Source: an uncultured Nitrospira sp.
GTDB lineage: Bacteria; Nitrospirota; Nitrospiria; Nitrospirales; Nitrospiraceae
NCBI GenBank assembly: GCA_902500805.1
Contig: CABVSA010000011.1
Span: 1 to 64,000 of the forward strand
DNA: 64,000 nt
Reading direction: 5' to 3'
Shown here: positions 1 through 9,674 of the stretch, in pieces
Layout: every line of letters begins with the position of its first letter
Position numbering within the stretch: the first letter of the stretch is position 1
Notes under the pieces: generated by a model
What the model saw: the letters and a program-made list of their open reading frames with translations, nothing else
The model's database searches: none
What the model was told of the DNA's origin: nothing
Program-made: the position numbers and the translations under genes

Positions 1-550
1 TGTTGAGACGGTCCTTCACTTCTTCCCAGAGACCTGCCCCTCGGAGACTGCGCTCGACGATCTCATCCAACACCGCCCGGTTCTTCAAACCTTGCAGCCG
101 CGGACCGTAGGCAACATTTTCATGAATCGACTTCGGAAAGGGATTGGATTTCTGAAAGACCATGCCCACGCGTTTTCGCAGATCGGTGATGTCGATTATG
201 GGATCGAAAATATCCAGGTCGTCGATAAGGATATTTCCTTCATGCCGCGCCCCTTCGATGAGGTCATTGAGACGATTCATGCAGCGGAGCAATGTGGACT
301 TCCCGCATCCGGACGGCCCAATAAACGCCGTCACTTGGTGTTCAGGAATAGCCATGTCGACTTTAAATAGAGCTTGGACAAGGCCATAATAAAAGTTAAA
401 GCCGTCTACCCGAAGCTTCGGTTTGCCAGAAACGCCAGGCTGAGACTGTGAGGTAGAATCAGGATAGTCCATACTCTCGATCTCCAATGAGGAAACAGCC
501 TGGGGAATGGTCCGGACACTGGACTTCACGTCATACTGCTGATCCAGCAT
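1..550 (-). CDS. pstB: Phosphate ABC transporter ATP-binding protein PstB (partial, C-terminus off the window)
   Basis: ATPase that powers phosphate import through PstC/PstA at the inner membrane. Reading leftwards from the ATG at 550, about 183 codons are present. A Walker A motif GPSGCGKST lies near residues 78-86 and a Q-loop (VFQKSNPFP) near 131-139. The signature motif and Walker B lie beyond the window edge. The N-terminus carries about 45 extra residues before the ABC domain. The start has a strong AGGAGG-type ribosome site inside the end of pstA; the two genes overlap by 20 bases, so translation is probably coupled. It is the last visible gene of the pstS-pstC-pstA-pstB run. Confidence 0.95.
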   Translation of the reverse strand, partial: MLDQQYDVKSSVRTIPQAVSSLEIESMDYPDSTSQSQPGVSGKPKLRVDGFNFYYGLVQALFKVDMAIPEHQVTAFIGPSGCGKSTLLRCMNRLNDLIEGARHEGNILIDDLDIFDPIIDITDLRKRVGMVFQKSNPFPKSIHENVAYGPRLQGLKNRAVLDEIVERSLRGAGLWEEVKDRLN

Positions 551-1946
551 ATTTCCTCCTCATCCGATTGCGCAAGACGATTCCGGTCAAATTCAGCACC
601 ACCACAACGAGAATCAATACCAAGGTCGTCACATAGACCATGGGTTTGGCCGCTTCGACGTTCGGCGATTGAAACCCCACATCATAGATGTGAAACCCCA
701 AGTGCATGAACTTCCGGTCTAAATGCAAAAACGGCCAGGTCCAGTCGATCGGCATCGCCGGCGCCAGTTTCACCACACCGGTCAACATCAAGGGAGCGAC
801 CTCTCCTGCCGCACGGGCCATCGCCAAAATCAGTCCGGTCAGAATGCCTGGCAGTGCTGTGGGAAGGACCACCTTCCAGATGGTTTCCCATTTGGTTGCA
901 CCCAAGCCGATCGACCCTTCGCGGTACTCCCGTGGCACAGCCGCCAGCCCCTCCTCCGTCGCGACAATCACGACGGGAACGGTTAGAAGCGCCAATGTGA
1001 GAGAGGCCCAGAGAATACCTCCTGTGCCGAAGGTCGGAGTCGGCAACCGGTCGGAGAACCACAGGGCATCGATCGTCCCGCCGACACCGTACACGAAAAA
1101 CCCTAACCCGAACACCCCGAAGACGATGGAAGGAACCCCGGCCAAGTTATTGACGGCGATGCGGACGGTCCTCACGATGACACCCTGACGGGCATATTCT
1201 CTGAGGTACAAGGCTCCGATCACGCCGAAGGGGGTCACTATGAGGCTCATGATCAGCACCATCAGCACGGTGCCGAAAATGGCCGGGAAAATTCCGCCCT
1301 CCGTGTTGGCCTCTCGTGGTTCCGTAGTCAGGACCATCCAGACGTTGCCGCCGTAGACCCACAGCTTTTCCCACGTTGAGAGATTGTTGGGGCGTAAGAC
1401 CCGCACAACTTGGCTGAGTCCGATGGATTTTTCTCTACCATTGGCATCGGCAACAAGTACTGTGTAGAGACTCTCTGCTTCACTTCCTTCCGCCTGCCGA
1501 ATCAGAGCCGGAAGGGACTGCCAAACCGCTTCCGCCCCTTCAGCTACGGATTGGTCTTCCTTGGTAATCGTCAGGAGACGTCCATAGAAATTGCCCCACT
1601 CCCGCCGCTCCATCATGACGAGATCAGATGGCTGAGCCCGTTCGGTGATCTGGTCGGTATTGATCCATCGATAGTCTAATCCATACAGATCACGATTCCC
1701 GATCTTCACTCTGATACGGGGAATCCCCTTGGGACCGATTTCCTCTCCAGCCAACTGACCGATCACATGTTTACCGTCCTTCAGAGTTAATTCAACAAGA
1801 TCCGCCGGCCAGAAATACCCGAACCCGTTCATCAGGATAAGAGCAAGAAGTCCGCCGATCATCAGAAGCGACAAGGACAGCCCCGCCCCACAGCCCCAAA
1901 TGAAGAGCTCCCCGCTTGCCATAAAATGTCTGACCCACTGTTTCAT
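531..1946 (-). CDS. pstA: Phosphate ABC transporter permease PstA (extended form)
   Basis: Inner-membrane permease of the high-affinity phosphate transporter. At 471 residues it is much longer than the roughly 280-300 of the E. coli type. A transmembrane segment near residues 15-40 is followed by a soluble insert to about residue 215 (probably periplasmic). The canonical permease domain follows, with the coupling (EAA) loop near 330-360 containing [20 protein letters not shown]. Extended PstA proteins of this kind occur in other Gram-negative bacteria, paired with a long PstC as here. The 95-base gap to pstC and the overlap with pstB suggest one transcript. Confidence 0.93.
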   Translation of the reverse strand: MKQWVRHFMASGELFIWGCGAGLSLSLLMIGGLLALILMNGFGYFWPADLVELTLKDGKHVIGQLAGEEIGPKGIPRIRVKIGNRDLYGLDYRWINTDQITERAQPSDLVMMERREWGNFYGRLLTITKEDQSVAEGAEAVWQSLPALIRQAEGSEAESLYTVLVADANGREKSIGLSQVVRVLRPNNLSTWEKLWVYGGNVWMVLTTEPREANTEGGIFPAIFGTVLMVLIMSLIVTPFGVIGALYLREYARQGVIVRTVRIAVNNLAGVPSIVFGVFGLGFFVYGVGGTIDALWFSDRLPTPTFGTGGILWASLTLALLTVPVVIVATEEGLAAVPREYREGSIGLGATKWETIWKVVLPTALPGILTGLILAMARAAGEVAPLMLTGVVKLAPAMPIDWTWPFLHLDRKFMHLGFHIYDVGFQSPNVEAAKPMVYVTTLVLILVVVVLNLTGIVLRNRMRRKYAGSAV

Positions 1947-2040
1947 TGAATCACTCGTTCACCGGCATGGCCGGCTCTATGCAGGAGACCTGGTTTCTTT
2001 CGCCCCATCTCGACTTCTGGTCTTTTGACCGCTTCTGTCT

Positions 2041-4362
2041 CTAGAATTGGCTATACTTCTCCCTAAGCCGCTGTCGAACAAGTTCCGCGACCGTGTTGAG
2101 TAGAAAGGTTGCGATAAAGAGAAGCAACCCTGCCAGAAAGAGCGTGCGGTACAGGGTCCCTCCGTGCGGCGCCTCAGGGATTTCCACCGCAATATTCGCG
2201 GAAAGCGTCCGAAATCCATTGAACAAGCTCCAGTCCATGATGGGCGTGTTCCCCGTCGCCATCAGGACAATCATGGTCTCTCCAACCGCTCGGCCGAGTC
2301 CAATCATAAGGGCTGAAAAAATTCCTGGACTGGCTGAGATGAGAACGAGGTAGATCAATGTCTGCCAACGCGTCGCGCCGAGCGCCAAGGAGCCAGCGAT
2401 CAGATTCTTGGGAACATTGGTCAGCGCCTCTTCCGAAATACTGTAGATGATTGGAATAATCGCAAAGCCCATGGCCACACCGACGACAATTGCGTTGCGC
2501 TGGTCATAATTCAGACCCAGATGGGCCTGAAGCCAGGGTTTATAGTGACCACCGAATAAGAAGGACTCCCACCAGCCATTCGTCGCCAGGCATCCCCAGA
2601 CCACGGCAATGACCACCGGGATCATGAGGAAGGCTTCGACACCAGGCCTGATTCGATTCCGAAGGGACGCAGGCAGCAGGAGAAAGAGCCCGGCGGAAAT
2701 AGCAACGGCAAAGGGGGTCAACAGGACCATCCCGGCCATCGCGGGAAAGTTTCGCTCCAGCACCGGGGCAAACCAAAGCCCGGCCAGGAATCCGAGGACC
2801 ACCGTCGGGAGTGCCGCCATGATTTCAATGATCGGCTTGATCTTGGCGCGATAATCCGGATGCATGAACATGGAGGTGTAGATCGCGGCTAGGACCGCCA
2901 GGGGAACCGCGATAAGCACCGCATAGATAGTCCCTTTGATCGTGCCAAAGATGAGCGGCGTCAAACTAAACTTGGCTTCGAAGTCATCCGACCCACTTGA
3001 GGACTGCCACACCAGCTCCGGTCGCTCATAACCTTCATACATCACCGGTGAGAACAAAGTCGCCAGGGTAATTTCCGGATAGGGATTGTCAATCTGGTAG
3101 TGGATCAGCTGATTCGTGTCGGTCACACTGACTACCCCATCCGCCTTCGGTGAAAAATAGGTGCTGCGGATCCCGCCCTGTCGCGGAGTGAGCGTGAGTA
3201 ACGTCTGCGCAGACGTCGAATGGTGCAGCCGGATTTCTCCTTCAGCATCGCTCGTGATAAACCCCTTATCGCGCTGGGAGATCGTGATGTCGCTGACGGC
3301 GCTCTGGTGAGGAGCAAACCGATGGATCGCCGTCATCTTGGTCTGGTTCGTTGTTGGATGTTCACGCACAGGCATCCACACAACCACCTGCCCTGCCGCA
3401 TCACCGGTGACAAGACTCCGGTCTCCCATCAGATAGGCCAGCGCGGTAATCGCCTGATCCGGATCAGACGCCTGTGTCGTCTCCACCAGAACAGGCTTGG
3501 CCGCATCCCGAAGATCAAAATGGTAAACCTTGCCGTCGGCCGTACCGACAGCAAGAAGCTCTGCCCGGCTTGCAAGGGTGAGCGCCGTGATCCGACCGGG
3601 GATGTTAGACGTCAGATCAACCTGTGTGGTTGAAGCAGCGGTCGTTCCATCAGGGCGGGAGACGCTGCGACTGGTGGTCAGCCAGAGATGCTGATCTTGC
3701 AGGAGCGCGGCGACGCGCATTTCGGAATCCGTACTCTGATAGGCTAGTTTAGTAATTGGCTGTGGAGTCGGTGCCGCAGCAATGGGAGTTCCCATCTTGA
3801 CCGATGGAGCGATCGAACGTTCTTGGTCGTGAAAGTCCTGCGTAAATTCGATCGTGACGGGGACGATGCGGCCGTCTCCCGTACCGAGAGCAAGATTGTG
3901 CCCCTTGCCTAAGGCTCGTGTTAATGCAGTAACCGTTCCGTCCGGCCATAAGCCCCGCGATGGTACCTTTGATATGGCAGCCGTGCCTTCCCCGAGGAAG
4001 ACAAACTCCAAAGAGTCATCCCGCAACACATAAGCAAGCTCCTGGTGTTCGTCAATGCCAACAAGGGTTGAGGCCGCCGGATTCTTGAGTTGAGATAAAG
4101 TGATCGGCTCCCTGAGGCTCGCCTGAGTCGGAAGAAAAAGTGGGATCACTTCCTTCACGAGAAAGACACACATCCCGATAATGCAGAGGATAATACTGAC
4201 CCCGCCCGCCTTGATAATGAAGCGGGTGATGCCATCGGTCAGTGATCTAATTTGGCGTCGAGTAAAAAGCCCCTCCATAAGGGTCGGGGCCGACATGCGA
4301 CCCCGACCAGGGGAGGGCTCTCCTTGAAGCGCTGGTGCTGGAGTGAGCGGCGGCACGTTCAT
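2041..4362 (-). CDS. pstC: Phosphate ABC transporter permease PstC with beta-propeller-like N-terminal extension
   Basis: Second permease of the phosphate transporter. The C-terminal ~290 residues form the membrane domain, with coupling loop EEALTNVPKNLIAGSLALGA. Ahead of it, after one transmembrane helix, lie ~350 residues of WD40-like repeats (for example LAVGTADGKVYHFDLRD and VTGDAAGQVVVW), probably a periplasmic propeller. The start is uncertain. The frame is open to 4404 with a GTG, but ATG at 4362, 4296 or later are alternatives; the sequence around 4270-4350 is a CG-rich palindromic stretch and the N-terminal residues look unconserved. Long PstC proteins with this architecture are known in proteobacteria. 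Confidence 0.9.
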   Translation of the reverse strand: MNVPPLTPAPALQGEPSPGRGRMSAPTLMEGLFTRRQIRSLTDGITRFIIKAGGVSIILCIIGMCVFLVKEVIPLFLPTQASLREPITLSQLKNPAASTLVGIDEHQELAYVLRDDSLEFVFLGEGTAAISKVPSRGLWPDGTVTALTRALGKGHNLALGTGDGRIVPVTIEFTQDFHDQERSIAPSVKMGTPIAAAPTPQPITKLAYQSTDSEMRVAALLQDQHLWLTTSRSVSRPDGTTAASTTQVDLTSNIPGRITALTLASRAELLAVGTADGKVYHFDLRDAAKPVLVETTQASDPDQAITALAYLMGDRSLVTGDAAGQVVVWMPVREHPTTNQTKMTAIHRFAPHQSAVSDITISQRDKGFITSDAEGEIRLHHSTSAQTLLTLTPRQGGIRSTYFSPKADGVVSVTDTNQLIHYQIDNPYPEITLATLFSPVMYEGYERPELVWQSSSGSDDFEAKFSLTPLIFGTIKGTIYAVLIAVPLAVLAAIYTSMFMHPDYRAKIKPIIEIMAALPTVVLGFLAGLWFAPVLERNFPAMAGMVLLTPFAVAISAGLFLLLPASLRNRIRPGVEAFLMIPVVIAVVWGCLATNGWWESFLFGGHYKPWLQAHLGLNYDQRNAIVVGVAMGFAIIPIIYSISEEALTNVPKNLIAGSLALGATRWQTLIYLVLISASPGIFSALMIGLGRAVGETMIVLMATGNTPIMDWSLFNGFRTLSANIAVEIPEAPHGGTLYRTLFLAGLLLFIATFLLNTVAELVRQRLREKYSQF

Positions 4363-4477
4363 ACGTTGACTTTCGTCTGTCCTTCCAACATTCAGACCGT
4401 ACACACATCGAAACAGTCTGCGTGGTCATCATCTTCAGGACGATCACCCTACACACCGAACGATCGAAGCCGCAGGC

Positions 4478-5488
4478 CTATTCGACCTTCGACAATTCCT
4501 TCTCAATGATGCTCTGTGGCAGTGGGAAAAACCCGTCCTTGATGGTGACGGCTTGCCCTTCCTTACTATAAATAAACTTGATGAATTCCTTCACGAGCGG
4601 ATCAAGCGGCTTATTTGGCGCCTTATTGACGTAGACCAACAGATGGCGCCACAAGGGATAGGACCCATTCATGGCATTGGTCTGCGATGGCTCTACAAAG
4701 GGTGCTCCCTCTCTTTCGGCCAACGGAAGAACCCGAACACCGGAGGTCAGGTAGCCGATCCCGCTATACCCAATACCTGCTTGATCTTCCGTAATGCCTT
4801 GCACAACGGATGCTGACCCTGGCTGCTCCTTGACCTCATCCTTGTAATCCCCGTTTTTCAAGGCAAACTCTTTAAAGAACCCGTAGGTGCCTGATGCTGA
4901 ATTACGACCATAAATGCTGATCGGTGATGCCGCCACTTCGCCTGTAATCCCGAGTTGCCCCCACCGCTCAATGTTCTGCTGTGCCCCAAACCGCCGCGTC
5001 TTGGAGAAGATCGCATCCACTTGCGCCATCGTGAGCCCTTGGACAGGATTATCCTTATTGACATACACTGCCAGCGCATCAATGGCCACCGGGAAGGCTG
5101 TTGGTTTGTATCGATACTTTTTCTCGAAAGAATCGATCTCCGTGCTTTTCATGGCTCTAGACATTGGCCCAAGCTGGGCCGTGCCTTCGATCAGAGCCGG
5201 CGGTGCGGTGCTGGAACCCTTGCCTTCAATTTGAATTTTGACGTTTGGATATTGCTTGCGAAAGCCTTCCGCCCAGAGCGTCATCAGATTGTTGAGCGTG
5301 TCCGAACCAATACTGTTGACATTGCCGGTTACCCCGGTGACCTTCACATACCCTTTTAGAGCTGGGTCTAACACAATGTGATCATCGGCATAAACAGAGG
5401 GAATCGTCGAAGCAAGCGCTCCAAGAAACGCAAAACAGGAGAGACCAAATTTGGTCGATTTGTTCATAAACAGTCCTTTCATCATCAC
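4478..5488 (-). CDS. pstS: Phosphate-binding protein PstS
   Basis: Periplasmic phosphate-binding protein that feeds PstCAB. A Sec signal peptide ends at about SVYA/DDH. The mature protein has the PstS features [36 protein letters not shown] and GYSGIGYL, which build the phosphate site. Two starts are equally supported by ribosome sites: ATG at 5488 (AAGGG upstream) and ATG at 5467 (AAGGA upstream, giving MNKSTKFG). It is preceded by a Pho-box-like repeat array, so induction under phosphate starvation is likely. pstC begins about 115 bases downstream. Confidence 0.95.
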   Translation of the reverse strand: MMMKGLFMNKSTKFGLSCFAFLGALASTIPSVYADDHIVLDPALKGYVKVTGVTGNVNSIGSDTLNNLMTLWAEGFRKQYPNVKIQIEGKGSSTAPPALIEGTAQLGPMSRAMKSTEIDSFEKKYRYKPTAFPVAIDALAVYVNKDNPVQGLTMAQVDAIFSKTRRFGAQQNIERWGQLGITGEVAASPISIYGRNSASGTYGFFKEFALKNGDYKDEVKEQPGSASVVQGITEDQAGIGYSGIGYLTSGVRVLPLAEREGAPFVEPSQTNAMNGSYPLWRHLLVYVNKAPNKPLDPLVKEFIKFIYSKEGQAVTIKDGFFPLPQSIIEKELSKVE

Positions 5489-5521
5489 TATCCCTTCTTT
5501 CTGCCCACTCTACTCTTATCT

Positions 5522-5561
5522 GATTGCGATTACATTACGCGAATATTACAGACGTGTTACA
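5522..5561 (-). promoter_or_regulatory. Pho-box-like array upstream of pstS (four heptamers, 11-bp period)
   Basis: Reading the minus strand, TGTAACA, TGTAATA, CGTAATG and a weaker CGCAATC follow one another with exact 4-base spacers (starts at 5561, 5550, 5539, 5528). Heptamers at an 11-bp period are the layout bound by PhoB-type regulators. A possible -10 (TAGAGT, 5506-5511) lies 10 bases downstream, the usual distance when a Pho box replaces the -35. The binding protein is inferred; no phoB is in this window. Confidence 0.65.
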
Positions 5562-5589
5562 TCTCGGCGAACCGCCTTACATCCAGGCT

Positions 5590-5627
5590 GCACGAAAGGG
5601 GCAGGCCCTTGCCTGCCCCTTTCGTGC
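5590..5627. terminator. Strong hairpin immediately after the porin stop codon
   Basis: A perfect 17-bp inverted repeat (5590-5606 and 5611-5627) with a 4-base loop sits directly against the porin stop codon at 5628. It lies between the porin gene and the pstS promoter. There is no clear T-run after it, so it may act as a terminator or as an mRNA-stabilising structure. Confidence 0.6.
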
Positions 5628-6971
5628 CTAGAAGTTATATTGCAGCTGGGTCCGGACAATATCGCCTTCACGAATGTTATAGGGCGCAGTCTGAGTGTCC
5701 GTGCGTCTGCTCCGCGCATAGGCAATCGTGAACTCTAACGATTTCGCGATCTGCCACTCCATTCCAACTTCCCACTCCCGCACAACATTGAATGGCGAGT
5801 TGGTCCGGTGCTTCTTTCCACCGCTGTATTCCTGGTACCGCACGTAGGGAATCAGGCTGGTCAACCAGGGCTTATTCACGTCCCACTTGTACATCCCCTG
5901 AACATAGCCGCCCTGAATGTCCCCTTCTTCGATGCGAGTTCTGGTCGCGTTCAACTGTGGACCATTACCCCAGTTCCACTCTGCTTGGAATCCGATCGGT
6001 TGCGGATACAGCACAAAATGGACACCGACTCGCTCATCGAGAATATTCCCGCTATTTTCGACTGTTGGAGCTGCTGGGAGACCTGTGCCTGACGGGGTAC
6101 CGACGTTGAATGTTCCCCGGTAGGCATCAACGCCGAACTGAATGATCTGCCCATAGGGTAATTCCATTGGATAGGTGGCATGCAGGACGACATGCTTGTT
6201 GTCGTTTCGCTCGTTCACATTGATGGTTTGGCCGTTATAGACCCCGATGCCCAGGACACCGTAGTCACCGGTTCCTTTGAGACCCGAGTCCACCAGCTTT
6301 TTGAATAGCTTCCTGGTCTCCTTCGGCGTGTAATAGAGGAAAAATCCAAGGTCGCGTTCACCGTTCACCGCACTATTGATCCCGTCGCTGCGGTCAAATG
6401 TGAGTCGATTTTGACTAGATTGAAGATTTTCCCACCCAAAGGGGACCTTCGATTGCCCAACGCGAACCCGCAATTCCTTTTCCTCAAAGAACAGGAACGG
6501 GATGGGCATAAAGACATCGGCATAGGCGTCGCGAAGTTGAACAAAGTGATTACTCTGATCCCCGGTCGTGCCTGGCACGGTGCCTGCAAATTCAGGCTGA
6601 ATATAGAACGATAGCCAGTCCGTGATATCGCCTGAAAAGACGAGGCGGACCCGGCGGAAGGCGAATCCGGTATTGTCTCGAATGGTGTTATCATACTCGC
6701 TCCGGATGGATTTATCTCCGGGCAGGTAGGTATAGCGGGCTTGAACGTAGCCGCGAATGCTGATCTTGTCAAACCACTTCTTGATCGCGGCCCTCTCGGC
6801 AATGATCGCATCGTCTCGTTCATGCTCCGCTTTCAACTTGAGCCATTCTTCCTTCGTAATCTGTCCTTTTTCATACAGGAGATCCTCCACGTTGGCTTGC
6901 GCCACATTGGCCGTGAGGAATACGCCGAAACTAATCGCGCACAAGGCGCCTACCAACCTCCATCCCTTCAT
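5628..6971 (-). CDS. Phosphate-selective porin O/P family outer-membrane protein
   Basis: Outer-membrane beta-barrel of the OprO/OprP type, 447 residues. An N-terminal signal peptide (cleavage near NVAQA/NVED) is followed by a short helical segment with charged heptads (residues 30-65), as in other porins of this family. The rest is alternating amphipathic strands ending in the outer-membrane signature QLQYNF. Phosphate specificity is inferred from the family, from its position beside pstS and from a shared regulatory array in its promoter. The start is ATG at 6971 with GGGAGG just upstream. Closed by the 5590-5627 hairpin. Confidence 0.88.
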   Translation of the reverse strand: MKGWRLVGALCAISFGVFLTANVAQANVEDLLYEKGQITKEEWLKLKAEHERDDAIIAERAAIKKWFDKISIRGYVQARYTYLPGDKSIRSEYDNTIRDNTGFAFRRVRLVFSGDITDWLSFYIQPEFAGTVPGTTGDQSNHFVQLRDAYADVFMPIPFLFFEEKELRVRVGQSKVPFGWENLQSSQNRLTFDRSDGINSAVNGERDLGFFLYYTPKETRKLFKKLVDSGLKGTGDYGVLGIGVYNGQTINVNERNDNKHVVLHATYPMELPYGQIIQFGVDAYRGTFNVGTPSGTGLPAAPTVENSGNILDERVGVHFVLYPQPIGFQAEWNWGNGPQLNATRTRIEEGDIQGGYVQGMYKWDVNKPWLTSLIPYVRYQEYSGGKKHRTNSPFNVVREWEVGMEWQIAKSLEFTIAYARSRRTDTQTAPYNIREGDIVRTQLQYNF

Positions 6972-7013
6972 TCATCTACCTCCCTTAGTTGATCCGAGAC
7001 TGAAACGAGGGAC

Positions 7014-7068
7014 TGTATAGATGGCAAACGTTAAGATGATGCTACGGAGTTGTTACGCGATTGTTAAA
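7014..7068 (-). promoter_or_regulatory. Pho-box-like array and -10 element of the porin gene
   Basis: On the minus strand the heptamers TTTAACA, CGTAACA, CGTAGCA and CTTAACG (starts at 7068, 7057, 7046, 7035) are separated by exact 4-base spacers. The match to the array upstream of pstS is clear, and the YTTAAC form also resembles cyanobacterial Pho boxes. TATACA at 7014-7019 lies 9 bases beyond the last heptamer and fits a -10. The array overlaps the 5' end of the divergent reading frame at 7021, which argues for a later start for that gene. Confidence 0.7.
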
Positions 7069-7089
7069 TTCGCTACGATCTCACTACGC

Positions 7090-7527
7090 ATGGCACACGA
7101 TTCTCAGAATGCACATCACCAGAGCCAGGCTGAGCCACCCCTGTGGTCGATCGGCATGGCCATGCTGATTATTTTGCTCGCACCGCTTGTCTTGTACTCA
7201 TTTTCCCCGACCGGCCCCATTCGACAAGGCGACACCGTCTTCTCGGACGGCGAACAGCGCGCGCGATTCACCAAACCGATTGCGTCCCATTCTCTTCACC
7301 CTGACGAGACCTGTTTACTCGACCCCAACAGCCCATTAATTGTAATCGAGAACTCAACGCATGGAACAGATAGTTTCATCACAGCAGAAGTGCAAGGGAA
7401 TCCGACTGCAGAATGGCCGTTTTGTCCGGTGCATGCTGAAGTACGACTCAGCCTTCATCAGGTTTTTCAAAAACCGGCTGTCTTGGGAACGGTGCGGGAT
7501 ACGCTGATGAGATGGTTTGGGAAGTAG
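7090..7527 (+). CDS. Hypothetical single-pass membrane protein
   Basis: Not recognised. From ATG 7090 it gives 145 residues: a short basic/His-rich N-terminus, one hydrophobic segment (IGMAMLIILLAPLVLYSF), then a probably extracytoplasmic domain with two cysteines (DETCLLD, EWPFCPVH). The same frame is open to an ATG at 7021 that has a better ribosome site (GAGGGA), but that segment overlaps the porin Pho-box array and would encode an atypical basic N-terminus. It is divergent from the porin and may share phosphate control. It converges on msrA with only 18 bases between them. Confidence 0.6.
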   Translation: MAHDSQNAHHQSQAEPPLWSIGMAMLIILLAPLVLYSFSPTGPIRQGDTVFSDGEQRARFTKPIASHSLHPDETCLLDPNSPLIVIENSTHGTDSFITAEVQGNPTAEWPFCPVHAEVRLSLHQVFQKPAVLGTVRDTLMRWFGK

Positions 7528-7545
7528 AAAGTAGAATTGTTGGAG

Positions 7546-8109
7546 TTAGGTCTTGAGCCTCTCGGCAAATTGTTTACGAAACTTCGCCACTTTTGGCCCC
7601 ACCACGAATTGGCAATACCCCTGGAGCGGGTTCCGAACAAAATACTCCTGATGGTAGACTTCTGCTTCATACCATTGTGTTGCCGCGACTACTTGCGTCA
7701 CGACCGGAGCCCCATACAGCTTTTCGTCCGTCACAGTTTTGATGACCTGTTCAGCCGTCTGGCGCTGAGCTGGATTCCCGTAAAAGATCGCTGAACGGTA
7801 CTGCGTGCCAATATCATTACCCTGTCGATTGAGTGTGGTCGGATCATGAACCACAAAGAAGATTTCGAGCAGTTCTCGGTACGAGATCACAGCGGGGTCG
7901 AACGTGATGCGCACGGCTTCGGCATGGCCGGTCTGCCCCCCACACACCGCTTCATAGGTCGGCTTGTCCATGGCCCCGCCGATGTACCCGGACTCAACCG
8001 CTTCCACGCCTTGCACCTGGTCATAGACAGCTTCGAGGCACCAAAAGCAGCCGCCGGCAAGGATGGCAACATCCTGCCCTGACAGGATCGCTCGTGGTTC
8101 ATTGCCCAT
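7546..8109 (-). CDS. msrA: Peptide-methionine (S)-S-oxide reductase MsrA
   Basis: Repairs oxidised methionine. The catalytic motif GCFWCLE places the nucleophilic cysteine at residue 21, and the family blocks SGYIGG, YEAVCGGQTGHAEAV, FFVVHDPTTLNRQGNDIGTQYRS and YHQEYF are all present. At 187 residues it has normal length. It is a stand-alone gene with no msrB nearby and no clear ribosome site at the ATG. Confidence 0.95.
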   Translation of the reverse strand: MGNEPRAILSGQDVAILAGGCFWCLEAVYDQVQGVEAVESGYIGGAMDKPTYEAVCGGQTGHAEAVRITFDPAVISYRELLEIFFVVHDPTTLNRQGNDIGTQYRSAIFYGNPAQRQTAEQVIKTVTDEKLYGAPVVTQVVAATQWYEAEVYHQEYFVRNPLQGYCQFVVGPKVAKFRKQFAERLKT

Positions 8110-8162
8110 GGTGTGATTGAATCAAGTGACGTGTGGGATTCTTTACGGCAGACAGAGACTGG

Positions 8163-8324
8163 CTAATCCTCTTCATCTTCCTCAATGTCCTCAATCCCTT
8201 CGTAACTCATTTCCGGGAACGAGGCCGACGCTTTTTCACAGGCCGTCTCGACCATTTCCTCAGCGTCTTCTGCTGAATCAGCATCGACCACAAACTTCAC
8301 CGTGATTGCATACCGCTGTTCCAC
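8163..8324 (-). CDS. Small acidic-tailed protein of unknown function
   Basis: About 53 residues from a GTG at 8324, chosen because AAGGAG precedes it by 6 bases; the upstream extension of the frame to 8435 looks non-coding. The product has a beta-strand-like start (YAITVKFVVDADSAEDAEEMV) resembling short ferredoxin-like DUF proteins, and ends in an acidic run IEDIEEDEED. Function unknown. Confidence 0.55.
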   Translation of the reverse strand: MEQRYAITVKFVVDADSAEDAEEMVETACEKASASFPEMSYEGIEDIEEDEED

Positions 8325-8574
8325 TCTCAACTCCTTTCTCGAATAACCTGCCTCGTGATCGAGGCACCGCAGACCTTCGTACTTTCTGATAGTTGTGGTG
8401 GCTGTGTCAACCGTTTGGGAGTAGTGGAGCCCCACGGCGTGATCCGTCCTCCGTAGCAGACTACTGCGGAGGACGGGCAGCTGTGGCTCCCCACGTCGGT
8501 GGGTGAAGAGACAAACCAGATATGGGAACAGACGTGGATGGAATGTACAAATCCACGAGACGGGGGGAGGGAGG

Positions 8575-8955
8575 TTACTCGTCCCGTTCGAGATCGGTGA
8601 GAACCGATGTCAGCTTGACCAACTCGTCTGGAGCCATGCGCGAAAAGGCGAGTCCGAAGCTATTTGTACCGACCCACCGCACGATTGCTTCATCTACTCG
8701 TAACGGCCAGTCAAGACCTGGGATGTGGAGGCGACATTCGAATTTTGCGCCTTGCTCGACCTTCATCTCACTCTCAATCTTACAGCCGCCGGCAGAAATA
8801 TCGACCGTTCGTCCCTGTCCTTCCTGTTTATTCCCTGAAAACGTACTGCGAAACTGGGCGGTAAACCGCGGTTGAACTCGGCGCTCATCCGGCCCTGCCT
8901 GTTCCTGGGCAACTTCAACCGGTTTTGATTTGAAGAATGAACTCAGCTTTTTCAC
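8575..8955 (-). CDS. PilZ-domain protein (probable cyclic-di-GMP binding)
   Basis: 126 residues. The PilZ signature is complete: RRVQPRF (RxxxR) near residue 25 and DISAGG (D/NxSxxG) near residue 53. Together these bind cyclic-di-GMP in the family. The N-terminus is a short basic segment with no membrane anchor, so it is a single-domain adaptor. Its target is not evident from neighbours: pal lies upstream and the small acidic protein downstream. Confidence 0.85.
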   Translation of the reverse strand: MKKLSSFFKSKPVEVAQEQAGPDERRVQPRFTAQFRSTFSGNKQEGQGRTVDISAGGCKIESEMKVEQGAKFECRLHIPGLDWPLRVDEAIVRWVGTNSFGLAFSRMAPDELVKLTSVLTDLERDE

Positions 8956-9032
8956 AGGGACGATTCCTCATCAGAACCGCGTGACCAGCAGGATCAAGGA
9001 GTCGCGCGACACTCACTTCAAGACGCCGCTTC

Positions 9033-9674
9033 TTACTTCGTCGACAGCAATATGTGTCCTCGTCGATTTTGCTGATAGCAGGATTCCTGTCGCTCGCTGC
9101 AGAACGGTCGTTCCTTCCCATACGACACGATCGCGAGCTGATTGGGACTGACCCCTGATTCCTGCAAATAATTGCGAGCTGCTTTGGCACGCTTGTCGCC
9201 GAGGACCATGTTGTAGTCGCTCGTCCCCCGCTCATCACAATGGCCCTCTATTTTGAGCACAGCACCAGGATGATCTTTCAGATAGTGCGCATCGAGATTG
9301 AGCGCCTCCATGCCTGCTTCGGATAATGTCCATTGGTCATACCCGAAAAATACATCTTGCAACCCCGCTTCGACAGCAGCGCGCTCTTCTTTCGTCAACT
9401 CCGCTTGCTGCCGCCCCGGAAAGCTTGACGGGTTTAGACTCGTTGGATGTCCACCTTGTCCGCCCGACGAAAGGCGTTCCTCAACGGGATTCCGAGAAAA
9501 CCCCTTGAGTTCCCCACTTGAGCTTCCACCGGAAATGCTCGGAGCCTTTGAGCTGGTGCTTCCGGACCCCCCTTCGCTCTCGGACTGTACCCATTTCTTA
9601 CTACACCCCTGGTTCGACAAAAAAAGAAATCCCACAGCCACCACCACCCCCACCTTCATTACCACTCTGGTCAT
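9033..9674 (-). CDS. pal: Peptidoglycan-associated lipoprotein (Pal/OmpA family)
   Basis: Outer-membrane lipoprotein tethering the envelope to peptidoglycan. The start ATG 9674 is preceded by AGGAGAAAGG. The lipobox LSNQGC gives a lipidated cysteine at about residue 24, followed by a Ser/Gly-rich linker. A C-terminal OmpA-like domain has HYLKDHPGAVLKIEGHCDER, GTSDYNMVLGDKRAKAARNYL and SYGKERPFC. The last part has two extra cysteines (CSERQESC), which could form a disulfide. No tol genes adjoin it, so its membership of a Tol-Pal system rests on the family. Confidence 0.88.
   Translation of the reverse strand: MTRVVMKVGVVVAVGFLFLSNQGCSKKWVQSESEGGSGSTSSKAPSISGGSSSGELKGFSRNPVEERLSSGGQGGHPTSLNPSSFPGRQQAELTKEERAAVEAGLQDVFFGYDQWTLSEAGMEALNLDAHYLKDHPGAVLKIEGHCDERGTSDYNMVLGDKRAKAARNYLQESGVSPNQLAIVSYGKERPFCSERQESCYQQNRRGHILLSTK

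Noticed and set aside
4260-4350. Palindromic CG-rich stretch at the pstC start as an intergenic repeat element
   Set aside because: A single occurrence in this window, so it cannot be called a repeat family; it is only noted as a reason for doubt about the start codon.
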